Positions 21,692-33,576 of a stretch of 64,000 nucleotides of DNA are shown here, piece after piece (positions within the stretch are counted from its first letter, which is position 1; every line of letters begins with the position of its first letter). A model generated the notes under the pieces. That model did no database searches. It saw only the letters and a program-made list of their open reading frames with translations, and was not told the origin of the DNA. The stretch spans positions 62,626,910-62,690,909 of the forward strand of contig OZ024826.1 in the NCBI GenBank assembly GCA_964016985.1, in the 5' to 3' direction. Source of the stretch: Anodontia alba. Taxonomy: Eukaryota; Mollusca; Bivalvia; Lucinida; Lucinidae. Made by a program: the position numbers and the translations under genes.

Positions 21692-23640
21692 ATGTCTGAA
21701 CAGAATGAAGATTTAGCGCCAAGAAATCAAGACAACAATGAGGAACGTCGGGACTTTTCTACCGACCAGGGGGTGGCAGTAACACTAATGCAACTACAAA
21801 GCAAGTCGGCATCTAGCTTATCTTATGGTAGTGCTGATGTATTGAGGACTACGGAGGATTAGCCAGCCCCCTCCTCCCATCAAGAGTACCCTAATCTCAC
21901 TAGGTACCCTGCGCAATAGATCTCGGGAACCTGTGATTTATGGTCCATCATGAAACACTAAAGCCCCTAATGACATAGATGCCTTTCGAAACGCAGTAGT
22001 GTACTCTGACGCAAAATGTACAAAACACCATGATAGGCCTTTATAATGCAATTAACAGCATACAGCATCAACAATATGCAGCGACAGCAGACAGACATGC
22101 ACCTTAAGCAAGAAACTATCACAAGCGTGCTGAACAATGTAATGTTAATGCTACAGGAACTGACCAAAAGCAATCAAACTCTATGCAAAACATTTTCCAT
22201 TAGTATTGCGCAAGTAGGCACTGTCCCTTCCCAGGGCGACTGCATGTCTCCTGATGTGAGAAGTGCGCAAAGCAGGTCAACTGACCTTTATAACGCCGCC
22301 GAGGGTGGCCAAAGATCTTCAAGACACGATATCAATAGCTTCGGAGAGGCTACTTATATGTATAATGGCGAAATAAGTAACACAGCCTGCACGTCGCACT
22401 CAGCCAATCAGGCCCTATACAAACGTGCCAATGTACAACATGCCAGGTTTCTATGAGCCCCAGCAAATGAACACTAGGTATGATACGAGACACTATGCTT
22501 AGTGCGAGGAGGCTGAATATCCACGACGTACAAAGAGTCTGCCTTATATAGAACCCACCAATATCAACAAGGAGCTCGGGCTTCTGAAAGGCCAAGTTAT
22601 CGAAGAAGCCAATCAAGCTGGGAAACTAGCGACGTGAAATTACCACCTTTTAACAGGAAAGAAGACTGGAAGGTGTGGATAAATCATTTTGAGGCTGTAG
22701 CTGAAAAGCGACGACAAAGACGCCAAACTTGACAATCTTCTACTACGATTGCAGGGCAAAGCGGGAGACTTTGTCTTCACTCAGTTATCGAGACATACGC
22801 TAGCTTGTTATGATGACCTAATAAAAGAGCTTAACAGCAGATTTTGGGTAGTAGAAACCAAGAAAACCTATGCAGCTAGATTCAGCCAGAGAAACGAGAA
22901 ACCAGGTGAAACTGCCAAGGAGTTTGCGGCTGAGCTGAAGCGACTATATGCAAAAGTGAATGAATTTCGTGACAACAGAACAAGACAGGAAGACCTCGTA
23001 AGACGGTTTTTGGACAGCTTGCGAGACGGGGATGCATGCTTTGAGATAGAGTTCAATAAAGAGCCTGAGGATATCAACGAAGCAGTATACCACGCTGTCA
23101 GTTTTGTACAGACAAGACACAGAAACTTTAAGGAACACTTTGCCGACAGACAGCATAAGAAATATGCTAGAAGAATGAGTTCCTGTGATGGCATCTCTGA
23201 CGATGACAGTGACTCACCACAGGATAATGAGCAGCTAGATTATGCCTGCAGAGTGCCTACAGGTACTGAACAGGGATGTAAAAGAAAACCAAAGAGTGCC
23301 GAAGAGAGAAAAGAGTCCACTGAAATAAACTCTGCATCATAAACTGAGTCCACAAAAATTTTATCAGACACGAAAGGCATGATTGAAACCTTCATGGGTC
23401 AGATTAAAGAGCTTATAAAGTCCAACAGTAACATATCAAACAGACTACCACAAAAACAATCTTCTAGAAGTAAGGTGATGGTTTGCTACGGTTGCCAACA
23501 GACAGGACATTTTTTGAGGGACTGTCCCCAAAAGGTCAAGAAGTTTCCCCTAAACACAAGAAATCAGGGTACTGCTAATAGTGAAGTGACTGTTTCACAG
23601 CAGCAGAGTGGTAGGTCATTAAACCAACATTTAAACTAGA
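21692..23640 (+). pseudogene. Ty3/gypsy gag remnant with CCHC zinc knuckle
   Basis: Frames with several breaks give an N-terminal part from ATG 21,692, a second piece at 22,046-22,456, a capsid-like domain (KLPPFN at about 22,640, then LQGKAGDF to AVYHAVSF, 22,749-23,110), and a CX2CX4HX4C knuckle CYGCQQTGHFLRDC at 23,484-23,525. Gag packages the element RNA and the knuckle binds it. Frameshifts near 22,460 and 22,740 and a stop at 23,341 show it is dead. Followed by protease and pol on the same strand. Confidence 0.85.
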
Positions 23641-23763
23641 ACAGGCTATCTCTGGAGGCCACAGAGAAGCCTGTTCGCAAAACATGGCCACAAAAGTAAT
23701 AGTGTTGCTCAAGAGGATAATGTTATCAAATCGATAAAGTCAACACAGAAATTACCCGATGGT

Positions 23764-24085
23764 GTGTATATATGCGGCTCTATCCAAGGTTATTCTCTTC
23801 TTTTTACTACAGATACAGGGGCATCAAAAACAATCATTTCCAAACACATATATGAGTCCATGAAAACTGGTGACAGACCAGAACTTAGTAAATCAACAAA
23901 ATTAGTAGGCGCAGGTGGAAGAGATAATCGGACAAGGAAAAGGTAAGTTTCAAATAAAGTTAGGACCAATACAACTTGAGATAGATGCCATTGTAGCTGA
24001 CATAGATGATGACGGTTTACTAGGTGTGGATGTCTTACAAAGTGGGAGTTGGTGGTCCGATGGACTTACTGTTGAGTAAAGGAGA
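23764..24085 (+). pseudogene. Ty3/gypsy protease remnant
   Basis: The frame has TTDTGAS, the aspartic-protease active site (DTG at 23,812-23,820), then GVDVLQSG near 24,030. The reading shifts near 23,930 and is broken at about 24,085 by the repeat-rich insertion that precedes the polymerase region. Confidence 0.8.
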
Positions 24086-24089
24086 TTTT

Positions 24090-24590
24090 ACGGGCACAAT
24101 TTTTTACCCAAATGACCATCTAAAATCTTGCATTGTCCGCACAACCAGCGTGCGGCCTCTGTGCGGTGCCCGTGTGGGGATGGTACGATGCTACCTATGA
24201 CGTGTCTACGGGCTACGGGCTTGCGATTTTTTTTCTTTTTTTTTAAATTTGTCATAGTGTGGAGTTAAACAAAATTGTAGACGCTACGACCGAGGCTACT
24301 GCACCCGTGAATCCGTACGATAATCGTACGGGAATCTGGGTCATTTCGCCCCTGGGTCGTTTCGCCCTGAGTTGTTTCGCCCTGATTCCGGCATGGGTCG
24401 ATTTGCCCCTATGAGGTGGGTCGTTTTGCCCGTGGGTCCTTTCGCCCCAATTATATTTTTCTAAGGGAGGGACAAACAGGATGGATGTGTAAACGGACGG
24501 ATGGGTAAAACGGGAAACAGGATGGATGGGTAAACGTGGGTAGACAGACGGACGGACGAACTGATGTGGAATATATGAACGGATGAGATG

Positions 24591-24635
<45 letters not shown>

Positions 24636-24680
24636 ACAGATATGTAGGTAGATAGATAGATAGGTAAGAAGGTAGGTAGG

Positions 24681-24741
<61 letters not shown>

Positions 24742-25025
24742 GGATAGATAGATAACCAGACAACTAACGGACGGACAGATTGAATAGTGCGTGGCTAGAC
24801 GGACGAACGAATGGGTGAATGTACAGACGGGATGGATGGATGGATGGATGGATGAAAGATAGATAGATAGATAACTGAATGGATGGAATGGTGCGTGGGT
24901 AGATGGACGAACGGACGGACAGGTGAATGTATGGATGGACGGACGGGATAAATGAATGAATGAATGATAAATAGACAGATAGATAGATAGATAGAGAGAT
25001 GGAGTGGTGCGTGAGTAGATGGACA
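24090..25025 (+). repeat. Insertion with TTTCGCCC repeats and GATA microsatellite
   Basis: This segment sits between protease and polymerase parts of the gypsy element. It begins with CpG-rich sequence (24,115-24,330), then imperfect copies of GGGTCGTTTCGCCC (24,335-24,450), then (GATA)n and GGAT/GGAC runs (24,460-25,015). Long minus-strand frames rich in YLSIYLSI are translation of the GATA repeat. Confidence 0.8.
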
Positions 25026-27777
25026 TAAGGTACCAATTATCCGAGTAGGCATCAAGAGTAGAGTTCGCAGGGTCACAGCCGCTGATCATTATGTTATACC
25101 AGCGCAATGTGAATCCGCCATAGATGTATACATCGAAAGGCAAGAATACGATGATTTTTCTTCCGAGAATGAGTACCTTATTCAGCCCTCTGAGCACTTC
25201 CAAGAAACTTACCCTTTATGCATGGCAGCTACTTTAGTAGATATAAATAACGGATGCTCGTGTAAAGTTAGAATATTAAACCCATTTCCAACAGCCATAT
25301 CGATTAAGCAAGATGCAGTGCTAGGTCAAGCGGAACCAATAGAAAGAAACCCAAGAATTATAGCAAAACAGGAAAGTGACGATGAAGATAACTTCCATAG
25401 AGCACGTCGGATAGACCTAGTACAGAAAAGTGATGATTTGTGCTGGAATGCCACACAAGGGCCAAATGAGAAGTTTGCAGATGAAGCACTAAAAAGTTTG
25501 CCAGACCATCTGATAAATTAAAGGAGAGAGCTACGAAAGACTTGCAGTGCCACGAGAAGCGAAGAGTGATCTGTGTAATAAACAAGTTTCAAGATGTCTT
25601 TCCTAAAGATGAATGGGATCTTGGTCTTACTCACCTGGCAAAACATGCGATTAGGCCTGGTGATGCTGCTCCAATAAAACAGCCACCTAGACGTGTACCT
25701 TTGGCATATGCTGATAAGAAGAAAGCTATAGAGAAGCAGCAAGCTAAAGGCGTCATAAGAGAAAATGTATCCCCGTGGGCGAGTCCAATCGTACTTGTCT
25801 CCAAGAAGGATGGAGGGGTTGGACCATGTGTAGATTATAGAAAAGTGAATAAGCTGGTCAAACCTGACAGTTTTTCCTTGCCCAGTATTCAAGACTGTTT
25901 AGATGTGGTAGCAGGATCACGGTTATTTAGCACTTTCGATCTCACAAGTGGGTATTTCCAGATACCACTGAAGGAAGAGGACATACCGGAGCGCATTGGT
26001 TTGTAAGTATGGGCATTTTGAGATGACTTGAATGCAATTTGTTCTCAACAACTCGGCAAGCACTTTTCAGCGCAAGATGGAACTGGCGCTGCAGGGTCTC
26101 CAATGGATTAATTGACGACATCATAGTTTTCGGTAAGAGCTTTAACAAGCATTTGCAGAGAATAGAACAGGTCCTCAAAAGAATCGGAGCTGCTGGACTT
26201 AAACTTAAGCCCGAAAAATGCAATATGTTAAAAGAGACGTAATTTCCTTGGGTCACGTGGGTTCAGGATAAGGTGTGAGTCCAAGTCCAGTTAACATAGC
26301 CAAAATCTTAGACTGGCCTAGACCTAAGACCGCGAAGCAGGTAAAACAGTTCATTGCCATGGGATCATACTACAGAGGTTATGTAAAGGATTTTGCTTGT
26401 AAGGTCAGATCAATGGTAGAGCTAATCAAAAAAGGTAAGCATTTCCTGTGGAGCGAAGCATGAGAGAGGTCTTTTGAACAATTGAAAAGGGCCTTAGTAA
26501 GCTCCGACATCATGGGTTATCTACTGAATGATGCAGGGGATTTCATCCTAGACGTAGACGCATCGGATGTGGGAATAGGAGGTATTCTGCACCAGATGCA
26601 AGAGGGCAGAGAGCGAGTCATAGCCTAAGCCAGAGGCCTTTAAACAAAGCTGAGACAAACTATTGTATTACAGAAAAAGAACTTTTGGCCGTACGTTTTT
26701 TCAAAGATTATTTCAGACAATACTTACTAGGCAGAAGATTTGTGGTGTGAACAGACCACCAGGCTTTAATTTGGCTTTTCAAATTAAAGGAACCCAGAGG
26801 GAATATCGCTAGATGGATTGAAATTCTCAGCCAATACGACTTTGCAATTGAATACAGACCGGGATGGAAGCAAGCCCATTGCCAGGTGTGAAAACGCAAG
26901 AGATTGCGAATGCCTGGAGCAGGACACAAGTGAGCCATTAAAGTGTGGACCTTGCCAGAAGTGCATTAAAAGAGCCCAAAATATGTTACATGACAGCTGG
27001 TCTAAAGAAGTGGCAGCATCAGAGTTGATACAAAAAGAGACCACTCAGGGCGATGTACCGCTTGCTGGAGTAGCCAGAGGAATATGCCAAGAAGCTTCGA
27101 ACCAGAGCTTGGTCCATCGACTGGGAAGGAACTTAGTCAGACAGAGCGAGGACAGGAAAACAGTTTTGTTCCCTGGACTGGTGGACACTCAGTTAGTGAT
27201 CTGAAACAATTACAAAGAGAGGATCTGGATATCGGACCTACATTAGCAGCTAAACTCGTGGGTACTAAGCCAAGCAGCAGGGATATGGTATCTAGCAGCC
27301 AGCCAGCAGACACTAATGGGTCCTTTGGGATTTGATCTTCCTGGAAAATGGTCTTTTGTTTAAGAGATTTCTGAAGAAAGACAGCCCAGGCGAACATCAT
27401 CAGTTCATAGTGCCAAAATCTTTAAAGAATGAGGTTTTGTTTCAGATGCACGACAGTCGTTTCAGAACATCTGGGTTGTAAAAAAACAAAGGAGAAAACC
27501 CTTCAAAGGTTCTATTGGTACGGGTAGGAAGAAGATGTAGCTTTGCATATCAGAAAGTGTGATATATGCGCAGCAGACAAGAAGCCGAATAAAATGCTAC
27601 ATGCTCCTTTAAGATCACTGAGGGCAAGTGCACCAGGGGACTGTGTGGCCACAGACTATCTAGGTCCTTTTCCAGTGACAAACCGTGGGAACAGGTATAT
27701 CTTGCTGTTGACAGATCACTTCACAATGCAGAGATCCTGGCAGTTCCAGATATGACTGCTGAAGTGTGCGCTTCAAA
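25026..27777 (+). pseudogene. Ty3/gypsy pol remnant: RT, RNase H, integrase (truncated)
   Basis: In order: the protease-RT linker ([15 protein letters not shown], 25,060-25,110), RT N-terminal part from 25,542 with STFDLTSGYFQIP near 25,935-25,975, the catalytic IDDIIVFG region near 26,113-26,140 (the expected Tyr is not in frame), RNase H with LDVDASDVGIGG near 26,548-26,585, an HHCC zinc region ending CDICAADK near 27,560, and the start of the integrase core (ATDYLGPF, TDHF, 27,650-27,722). The second and third catalytic acidic residues of the integrase are missing because sequence stops at the T1 insertion at 27,778. Many stops and frameshifts. Confidence 0.85.
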
Positions 27778-28419
27778 TACAGTACAGCTCAGGTGGTTTT
27801 TCAAAATCCCACCCAAACCAGTGGGGTTGATTTTTTAGCCCACCGTGGATCCTCCTGATACCCCACTCCAATTCCCTCCGCGACAGATTTTTCGTCCACC
27901 GCGTTTCCGCCGAGTTCCCTCCGCAATACCACCCACTTACCTGTAGAACTCCGCAGTGGGCAAAAGTTTATCCTAGCGAGCTCGCAATGAAAGATTAGTA
28001 ACGTCAGAATGATTGACAGGTCCGAATTTTCCGAGTTTGCATGGGGAGGAAATCGGAACCTTTATTTTGCTAACGCATCATTTGGCTGATTTGCCGCTGA
28101 ATAAATACAGAAATATTTCTACCTAGAGATTAAAAACATAAACAAAAAAAAAAAAAAAAAAGAATGAATAAAACAAGAAATAAAAAAATAACGTATTTCT
28201 GTTTGTTTATTTCTTACCTTGTACCCGGGTACTTAAAGGGGTGCTTCTGCTATCTTAGAGGCTTTTATTCGGAGATCAACGAGCATCGTCCCGAAAAAAG
28301 GAAAAACAAGCAAATTCCATGGGGAATTTATGTCCCCCGCCTAATTTTTATTTGAGGTGTTAAAAATGGTAAAGTTAACCAGAGGACCACTGGTCCTGTA
28401 TCAAATACCTAAGTATTGA

Positions 28420-30080
28420 AGCAGGAAACCAGTGATAAAAAATAATTTCAAGATTCTGAAAAAAACCACATGCATATCTTCAGACCATCCTTAAAGCACC
28501 TGTACAGTTTCAAAAGGATCGGCCAAAAACTGTGGGAGGAGTTAAGGGGACAAGGTACCTGCTCCCTATATACTCCTGTAGTATTAGAACTCAAAAAATG
28601 TCTAAGTTAAAAATGCAGAAAAAGTGGTAAAAAAAATTTCAGGATTCTGTAAAAACCACATGCATATCTTCAGGCCATCCTAAAAGCCCTTGTAAAGTTT
28701 CAAAAGGATCGGACAAAAACTGTGGGAGGAGTTAAGGGGACAAGGTGCCTGCACCCTATATACTTCTGCAATATTAGAACTCAAAAAATGTCTAAGTTAA
28801 AAATGCAGAAAAAGTAATAAAAAAATACTTCAGGATTCTGAAAAATCCACCTGCATATTTTCAGGCCATCCTAAAAGCCCACGTAAAGTTTCAAAAGGAT
28901 CGGCCAAAAACTGTGGGAGGAGTTAAGGGGACAAGGTACCTACTCCCTATAGACTTCTGTAAAATTAGAACTCAAAAAATGTCTAAGTTCAAAACGTGTA
29001 AAAAGTGATAACAAATAATTTCAGGATTCTGAATAAACCACATGCATATCTTCAGACCATCCTTAAAGCACCTGTACAGTTTCAAAAGGATCGGCCAAAA
29101 ACTGTGGGAGGAGTTAAGGGGACAAGGTACCTGCTCCCTATATACTCCTGTAGTATTAGAACTCAAAAAATGTCTAAGTTAAAAATGCGGAAAAAGTAAT
29201 AAAAAATTATTTCAGGATTCTGAAAAAACCACATGCATATCTTCAGGCCATCCTGAAAGCCCATGTAAAGTTTCAAAAGGATCGGCCAAAAACTGTGGGA
29301 GGAGTTAAGGGGACAAGGTACCTACTCCCTATACACTTCTGTAGTACTAGAAATCGAAAAATGACTAAGTTAAAAATGCGGAAAAAGTGATAAAAAAATA
29401 TTTCAGGATTCTGAATAAACCACATGCATATCTTCAGGCCATCCTTAAAACACCTGTAAAGTTTCAAAAGAATCGGGCAAAAACTGTGGGAGGAGTTAAG
29501 GGGACAAGGTACCTGCTTCCTATACACTTCTGTAGTATTAGAACTCAAAAAAAGTCTAAGTTAAAAATGCGGAAAAAGTAATAAAAAATTATTTCAGGAT
29601 TCTGAAAAAACCACATGCATATCTTCAGGCCATCCTAAAAGCCTATGTAAAGTTTCAAAAGGATCGGCCAAAAACTGTGGGAGGAGTTAAGGGGACAAGG
29701 TACCTACTCCCTATACACTTCTGTAGTATTAGAACTCAAAAAATGTTAAAAATGCGGAAAAAGTGATAAAAAATTATTTCAGGATTCTGAATAAACCACA
29801 TGCATATCTTCAGGCCATCCTAAAAGCCCATGTAAAGTTTCAAAATGATCCGCCAAAAACTGTGGGAGGAGTTAAGGGGACAAGGTACCTACTCCCTATA
29901 GACTTCTGTAATATTAGAACTCAAAAAATGTCTAAGTTAAAAATGCAGAAAAAGTGATAAAAAATTATTTCAGGATTCTGAAAAAACCACATGCATATCT
30001 TCAGAACATCCTTAAAACACCTGTAAAGTTTCAAAAGGATCGGACAGAAACTGTGGGAGGAGTTAAGGGGACAAAGTACC
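28420..30080 (+). repeat. Tandem array, nine units of about 191 bp
   Basis: The phrase TTCAGGATTCTGAAAAAACC recurs near 28,450, 28,642, 28,833, 29,025, 29,217, 29,408, 29,599, 29,789 and 29,978. Two unit types (CTTAAARCACCTGTA and CTAAAAGCCCATGTA) alternate in a higher-order way. Each unit has ACTGTGGGAGGAGTTAAGGG. The 64-91 residue frames here are artefacts of the repeat. Confidence 0.9.
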
Positions 30081-30097
30081 CACTAAAAACTCGGAAC

Positions 30098-30152
30098 CAC
30101 GCACCACGCACCACGCGCCACGCACCACGCGCCACGCACCACGCCCCACGGA
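30098..30152 (+). repeat. Minisatellite CCACGCACCACGCG
   Basis: Short near-perfect tandem copies of CACCACGCGCCACG between the 191-bp array and the terminal hairpin of the same Helentron-like element. Confidence 0.85.
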
Positions 30153-31876
30153 AAACCAAAAACAGTGTCCCTCCACTTTTCTTCGAAAAGGCGGGGGACA
30201 AAAAAACACGAATAATGCCTCGTAGGCGGTCAAATTAATCTCCGATGGTCAGGATCGTGCATTCGATCCTCACAGATTGAGCAATTTATCATGAAACACA
30301 TGTATTTGCTACGGTCATTCGCTCCTTCCACTGCTTCAAGATTGGCAGTTACAAGTTTCTGGTGGAAGGGTTTTCAGTGTACTAGTTAACCACTTATTGT
30401 ATAAACATGCCCCCTCTGTATTGGGCGAGATTCATAAAAAATTCTCTTCCCCATTCCATTTTGCACAGATCACTCGTAAAGCAACTGCAGTTAACTCCCT
30501 TTTAAGTCAGTTACAGTTAGCTCCCTTAAAACAGTAAAACCTGCAGTGTGAGTACCTTACCCCGCATTTATCAGGGTACAAATGAATACTATGTTACGTT
30601 ATTCTCTTACAGTATAATACATTAATAACATTATATTTATTGGCTTATAGAGCAACCTTCAGAACTTTCGTTTCCATGTAAAGTCTTCTGTTTTTGTGGC
30701 TTCAATATGCGATATGCAAAACCAAGACCGTAATTTATTTAACGAGTAAAAGAGACGCATTGTATAAACCTAGCGCATCGGCGGGAAAGCGTCTTCAAAA
30801 TGGGCTCTCTAGGCTAATTCAGCAGACGACAGATTGAATTTGTTTTTCTTTTTTTTTTCTTTTCATTACCAAGAAAACAGGATTTGACATTTCATGCAGC
30901 GGAGACAATTTGCATGAAGTGCAAATCCTGTTCTCTTGGAAGAATGAGAAAAATATTTCAAAATGTCGTCTGCTGAAAATTGTACCCAGGGTGCTTAGCG
31001 TTAAGGTTTGCACAAACAACTCCCGCATGAGTCTCTGCACCAACCTACAATAAGGCTTGTACGAAGAGACGGATCAGCCTGCACACTCTGAAACTGCACA
31101 TCAGTAGATCTCAGTAGTCTGATCAGAGCCTTCGCTAATCGTAAGTACCTCCTATGATCACTGGGTGTAACAAAACGTCTTGTGCAACGAGCGAAGACTC
31201 GGGTCAGTACGCGCCTGCACATTCTGATAAGAGCATTCGCTGATCGTATTTACCGTAGATAGCCGGGCTGTCCAAAGCGGAATATACAGTGCGACTCCAA
31301 CAGCACATTCTGTTCAGACCCTTCGCTGATCGTACAGTATGCAAGAAGCTTGCTTTATCTAGTGGGTCGATGAACAGACTAACCTGAGTCTTTGCTGGTC
31401 GCACGTACATTGTAGTATTGTAGGTTTTATCCGGTTCAAAGTTCGTACATTATAAATCATACTTCAGACATGAGAACTTTGTACCCATTTAATTTTTGTT
31501 TGAACTGGAGTTAAACTGCCCAGTCAATACTATTTTTGTCTTGTCGAGCCCGCACGCTTTTCCGGGGCGGGCTTATTCATAAGCTATTAATCATTTCAGC
31601 AGAAACTGACAACTGCCCTTCTTTTCTTTCATATACTTTGACGATAGAGCCTACTTTTGAGTTATGGCCCTTTGAAAACCGAAACTATTTTAGTGATTTC
31701 TGTAATATATTTGTGTCTGCTCTGTAACTTGAAAACTGTTTGCGATATTTTCTTGAAACTTAATTAATTTATTAACAGAGTTATAGTACTTGTTTGATGT
31801 AAGTGCAGTGGTGGGATATGGTGAAATGTCTGCAGCCCTTTTATTAGATATTTAACAGGTTGAAATATTGGGAAAG

Positions 31877-32038
31877 GGTGCCTCGGTGGTGTAGTGGTAA
31901 AGCTGCACGCTTCGTCACCCAGGGGTCATGAGTTCGATCCCAGGCTTCTTTCATATGGGACTTTAAACCAAGGTCCACACCTCCATATGACCTAGCTGTT
32001 AGTGGGACGTTAAAAAACTCACTCATTTGAATTTTCAT
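31877..32038 (+). mobile_element. SINE-like module with tRNA head in T1 copy 3
   Basis: GGTGCCTCGGTGGTGTAGTGG and GAGTTCGATCCCAGGC are A- and B-box-like. The body ends AAAAAACTCACTCATTTGAA. It is equivalent to 17,735-17,892. It cannot be a functional tRNA gene because the acceptor arms do not pair and it sits in a repeated context. Confidence 0.7.
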
Positions 32039-33402
32039 TAGCTTCTGTGGCCCCTTGTGTTCGTAAAGTGTGTTTTTTGTATGACAGACACCCTTTTTGC
32101 ATGAGCTGTCTTATTGATTCAATGCCTCTTTGATAGCAGAAGCGCCCCTTTAAGTAAATTTATATTGACACATGCGGTTGCTGCACGCGAGTGAGAATTT
32201 CCCGGTCTTTTACCACAGTACATCATTAATATTGAGCGCGTGCGGTTGTTGCATAGGAAAAGGCAGTTACAGGAATACCAAACATAAATACGTAATTCGT
32301 GGATTCGGGGCAGATGTTTGATTCTCTTTGTGATTTTTGAGTGTTTGTTTTGTTTTTTACGGCACATTGAGTAAAAATGACCATGCCGTGCCCACTTGTT
32401 GGCCGGACCAAACTAAGCCACAGAATCTAGTACTTTTTCATATGGAGCTTTGTTGCAGCCCATGTTACCTGCTCGAACAGTGAATGGGGCTACCGGGGTT
32501 TTCTGTGGACAAAGGGAACACCCAAATATATTTCAAGGAACAGGGCAGCATTGGTTAATATTTCAAGAGAACAAGGGAATAAACCTAATTTTGGGGGATC
32601 GGAATGTGGCAATTTGGAAAACTCATCCGTTTCTATGCACTGGCCATACGCATTCATTATTGTCCATCGGCAATCGCAGTGTTTCGATGCTTTATTAATA
32701 TTCAAAAGGATGCTGATTAGTGAAAACTGACTCAAGCAGGACGTACGAATATTGCAATTTATGCACCAAATTTGCGTTATGTTTTGTGTATGTATATACC
32801 AACAATTCTATACGCTCATGGTGAATGGGAATGCTTACAATCAAAATTTGTTAATTGCTGTCACACATTGAGTTGAAAAGACTGATTTGATCAGGTCGGC
32901 AGTTTGGTCCTATTCAACCGTACATGCCGAAAAGTATGACTGGCTTTAGCCACGCCCCTTTGGAAACAGCTTTCTCACTTCATCGCGGAAACACCGCGTG
33001 GCCCCCGCGGCTGTTTCAATTGCCTGTCATAATCGCATCAAATTTTACCTGTTCGAAAGTAATTTTATCAGGCGATTTTTAGCGCAGGAACATAGCAGTT
33101 CCACCGGCCCGGGTGAAACCACCGTGGGATGCTAAAATTTAATCCACTCCCCACAGGCTCGGGGGGGATTTTGAAAAACCACCTGAGTTGTACTGTATAC
33201 TGAATGAGTTTATCTCCCTTTCAGAGGTGTAAAATGCCCTCAAAACTTACTCGCCCTTAAGTCTAAATTTTTCATTTAGGTGCTAAAAATGAAGAAAAAG
33301 TAAAGAAAGTTCTGAAAATCTCACTCGCCCCATCGCTCCACTCAAATGGCCATAAACCATTAATTGTGCAGTATTTTTTTAATAAACTGAAAAAAACATA
33401 TA

Positions 33403-33574
33403 CAGTAGGACCTCAATAATTCAAACTCCAATAATTCAAATTCTCAATAATTCAAAATCATTTTGAAGTCCCTACCTAAATATATGTATGCATTTTAACC
33501 CTCAATTATTCAAAGTCAATAATTCAAACAAAACTGTTTGGTCCCTTGGACTTTGAATTATCGAGGTTCCACTG
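33403..33574. mobile_element. 172-bp pogo/Tigger-like MITE
   Basis: The TIRs CAGTAGGACCTCAATAATTC (33,403) and GAATTATCGAGGTTCCACTG (ending 33,574) are flanked by TA (33,401-33,402 and 33,575-33,576). The motif CAGTGGAACCTCGATAATTC is a known pogo/Tigger-type end. Internally it repeats AATAATTCAAA. Confidence 0.85.
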
Positions 33575-33576
33575 TA

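Larger units (their letters stand above)
28306..30202 (+). mobile_element. Second Helentron-like family (TGTCCCCCGCC subterminal repeats)
   Basis: ACAAGCAAATTCCATGGGG opens the element. A perfect 11-bp inverted pair TGTCCCCCGCC (28,331-28,341) and GGCGGGGGACA (30,190-30,200) lies near the ends, with a hairpin CTTTTCTTCGAAAAG just before the right one. It sits in an A-run that is uninterrupted in T1 copies 1 (1,590-1,615) and 2 (19,420-19,430), giving two empty sites and no visible duplication. Confidence 0.7.
27780..33195 (-). mobile_element. T1 family large TIR element, copy 3 (complete, reverse orientation)
   Basis: It starts CAGTACAGCTCAGGTGGTTT at 27,780 and ends CCACCTGAGTTGTACTG at 33,195, with TA at 27,778-27,779 and 33,196-33,197. 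Relative to copy 2 it is reversed: right arm 27,780-28,231, inner TIR element 28,232-32,154, left arm 32,155-33,195. It lacks the 3.2 kb insertion of copy 2 but holds a Helentron-like element at 28,306-30,202. The left flank is gypsy integrase; the right flank is not, so some gypsy sequence was lost. Confidence 0.85.

Noticed and set aside
24451..25203. 250-residue minus-strand frame rich in [12 protein letters not shown]
   Set aside because: It is the translation of a GATA microsatellite and neighbouring GGAT runs.
28420..30080. Regular repeats that might suggest a CRISPR array
   Set aside because: Units are about 191 bp and tandem without spacers, inside a eukaryotic transposable element.
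31877..31950. tRNA gene-like sequence with A and B boxes
   Set aside because: It is the head of a SINE-like module found at the same place in four element copies; a cloverleaf acceptor stem is not seen.
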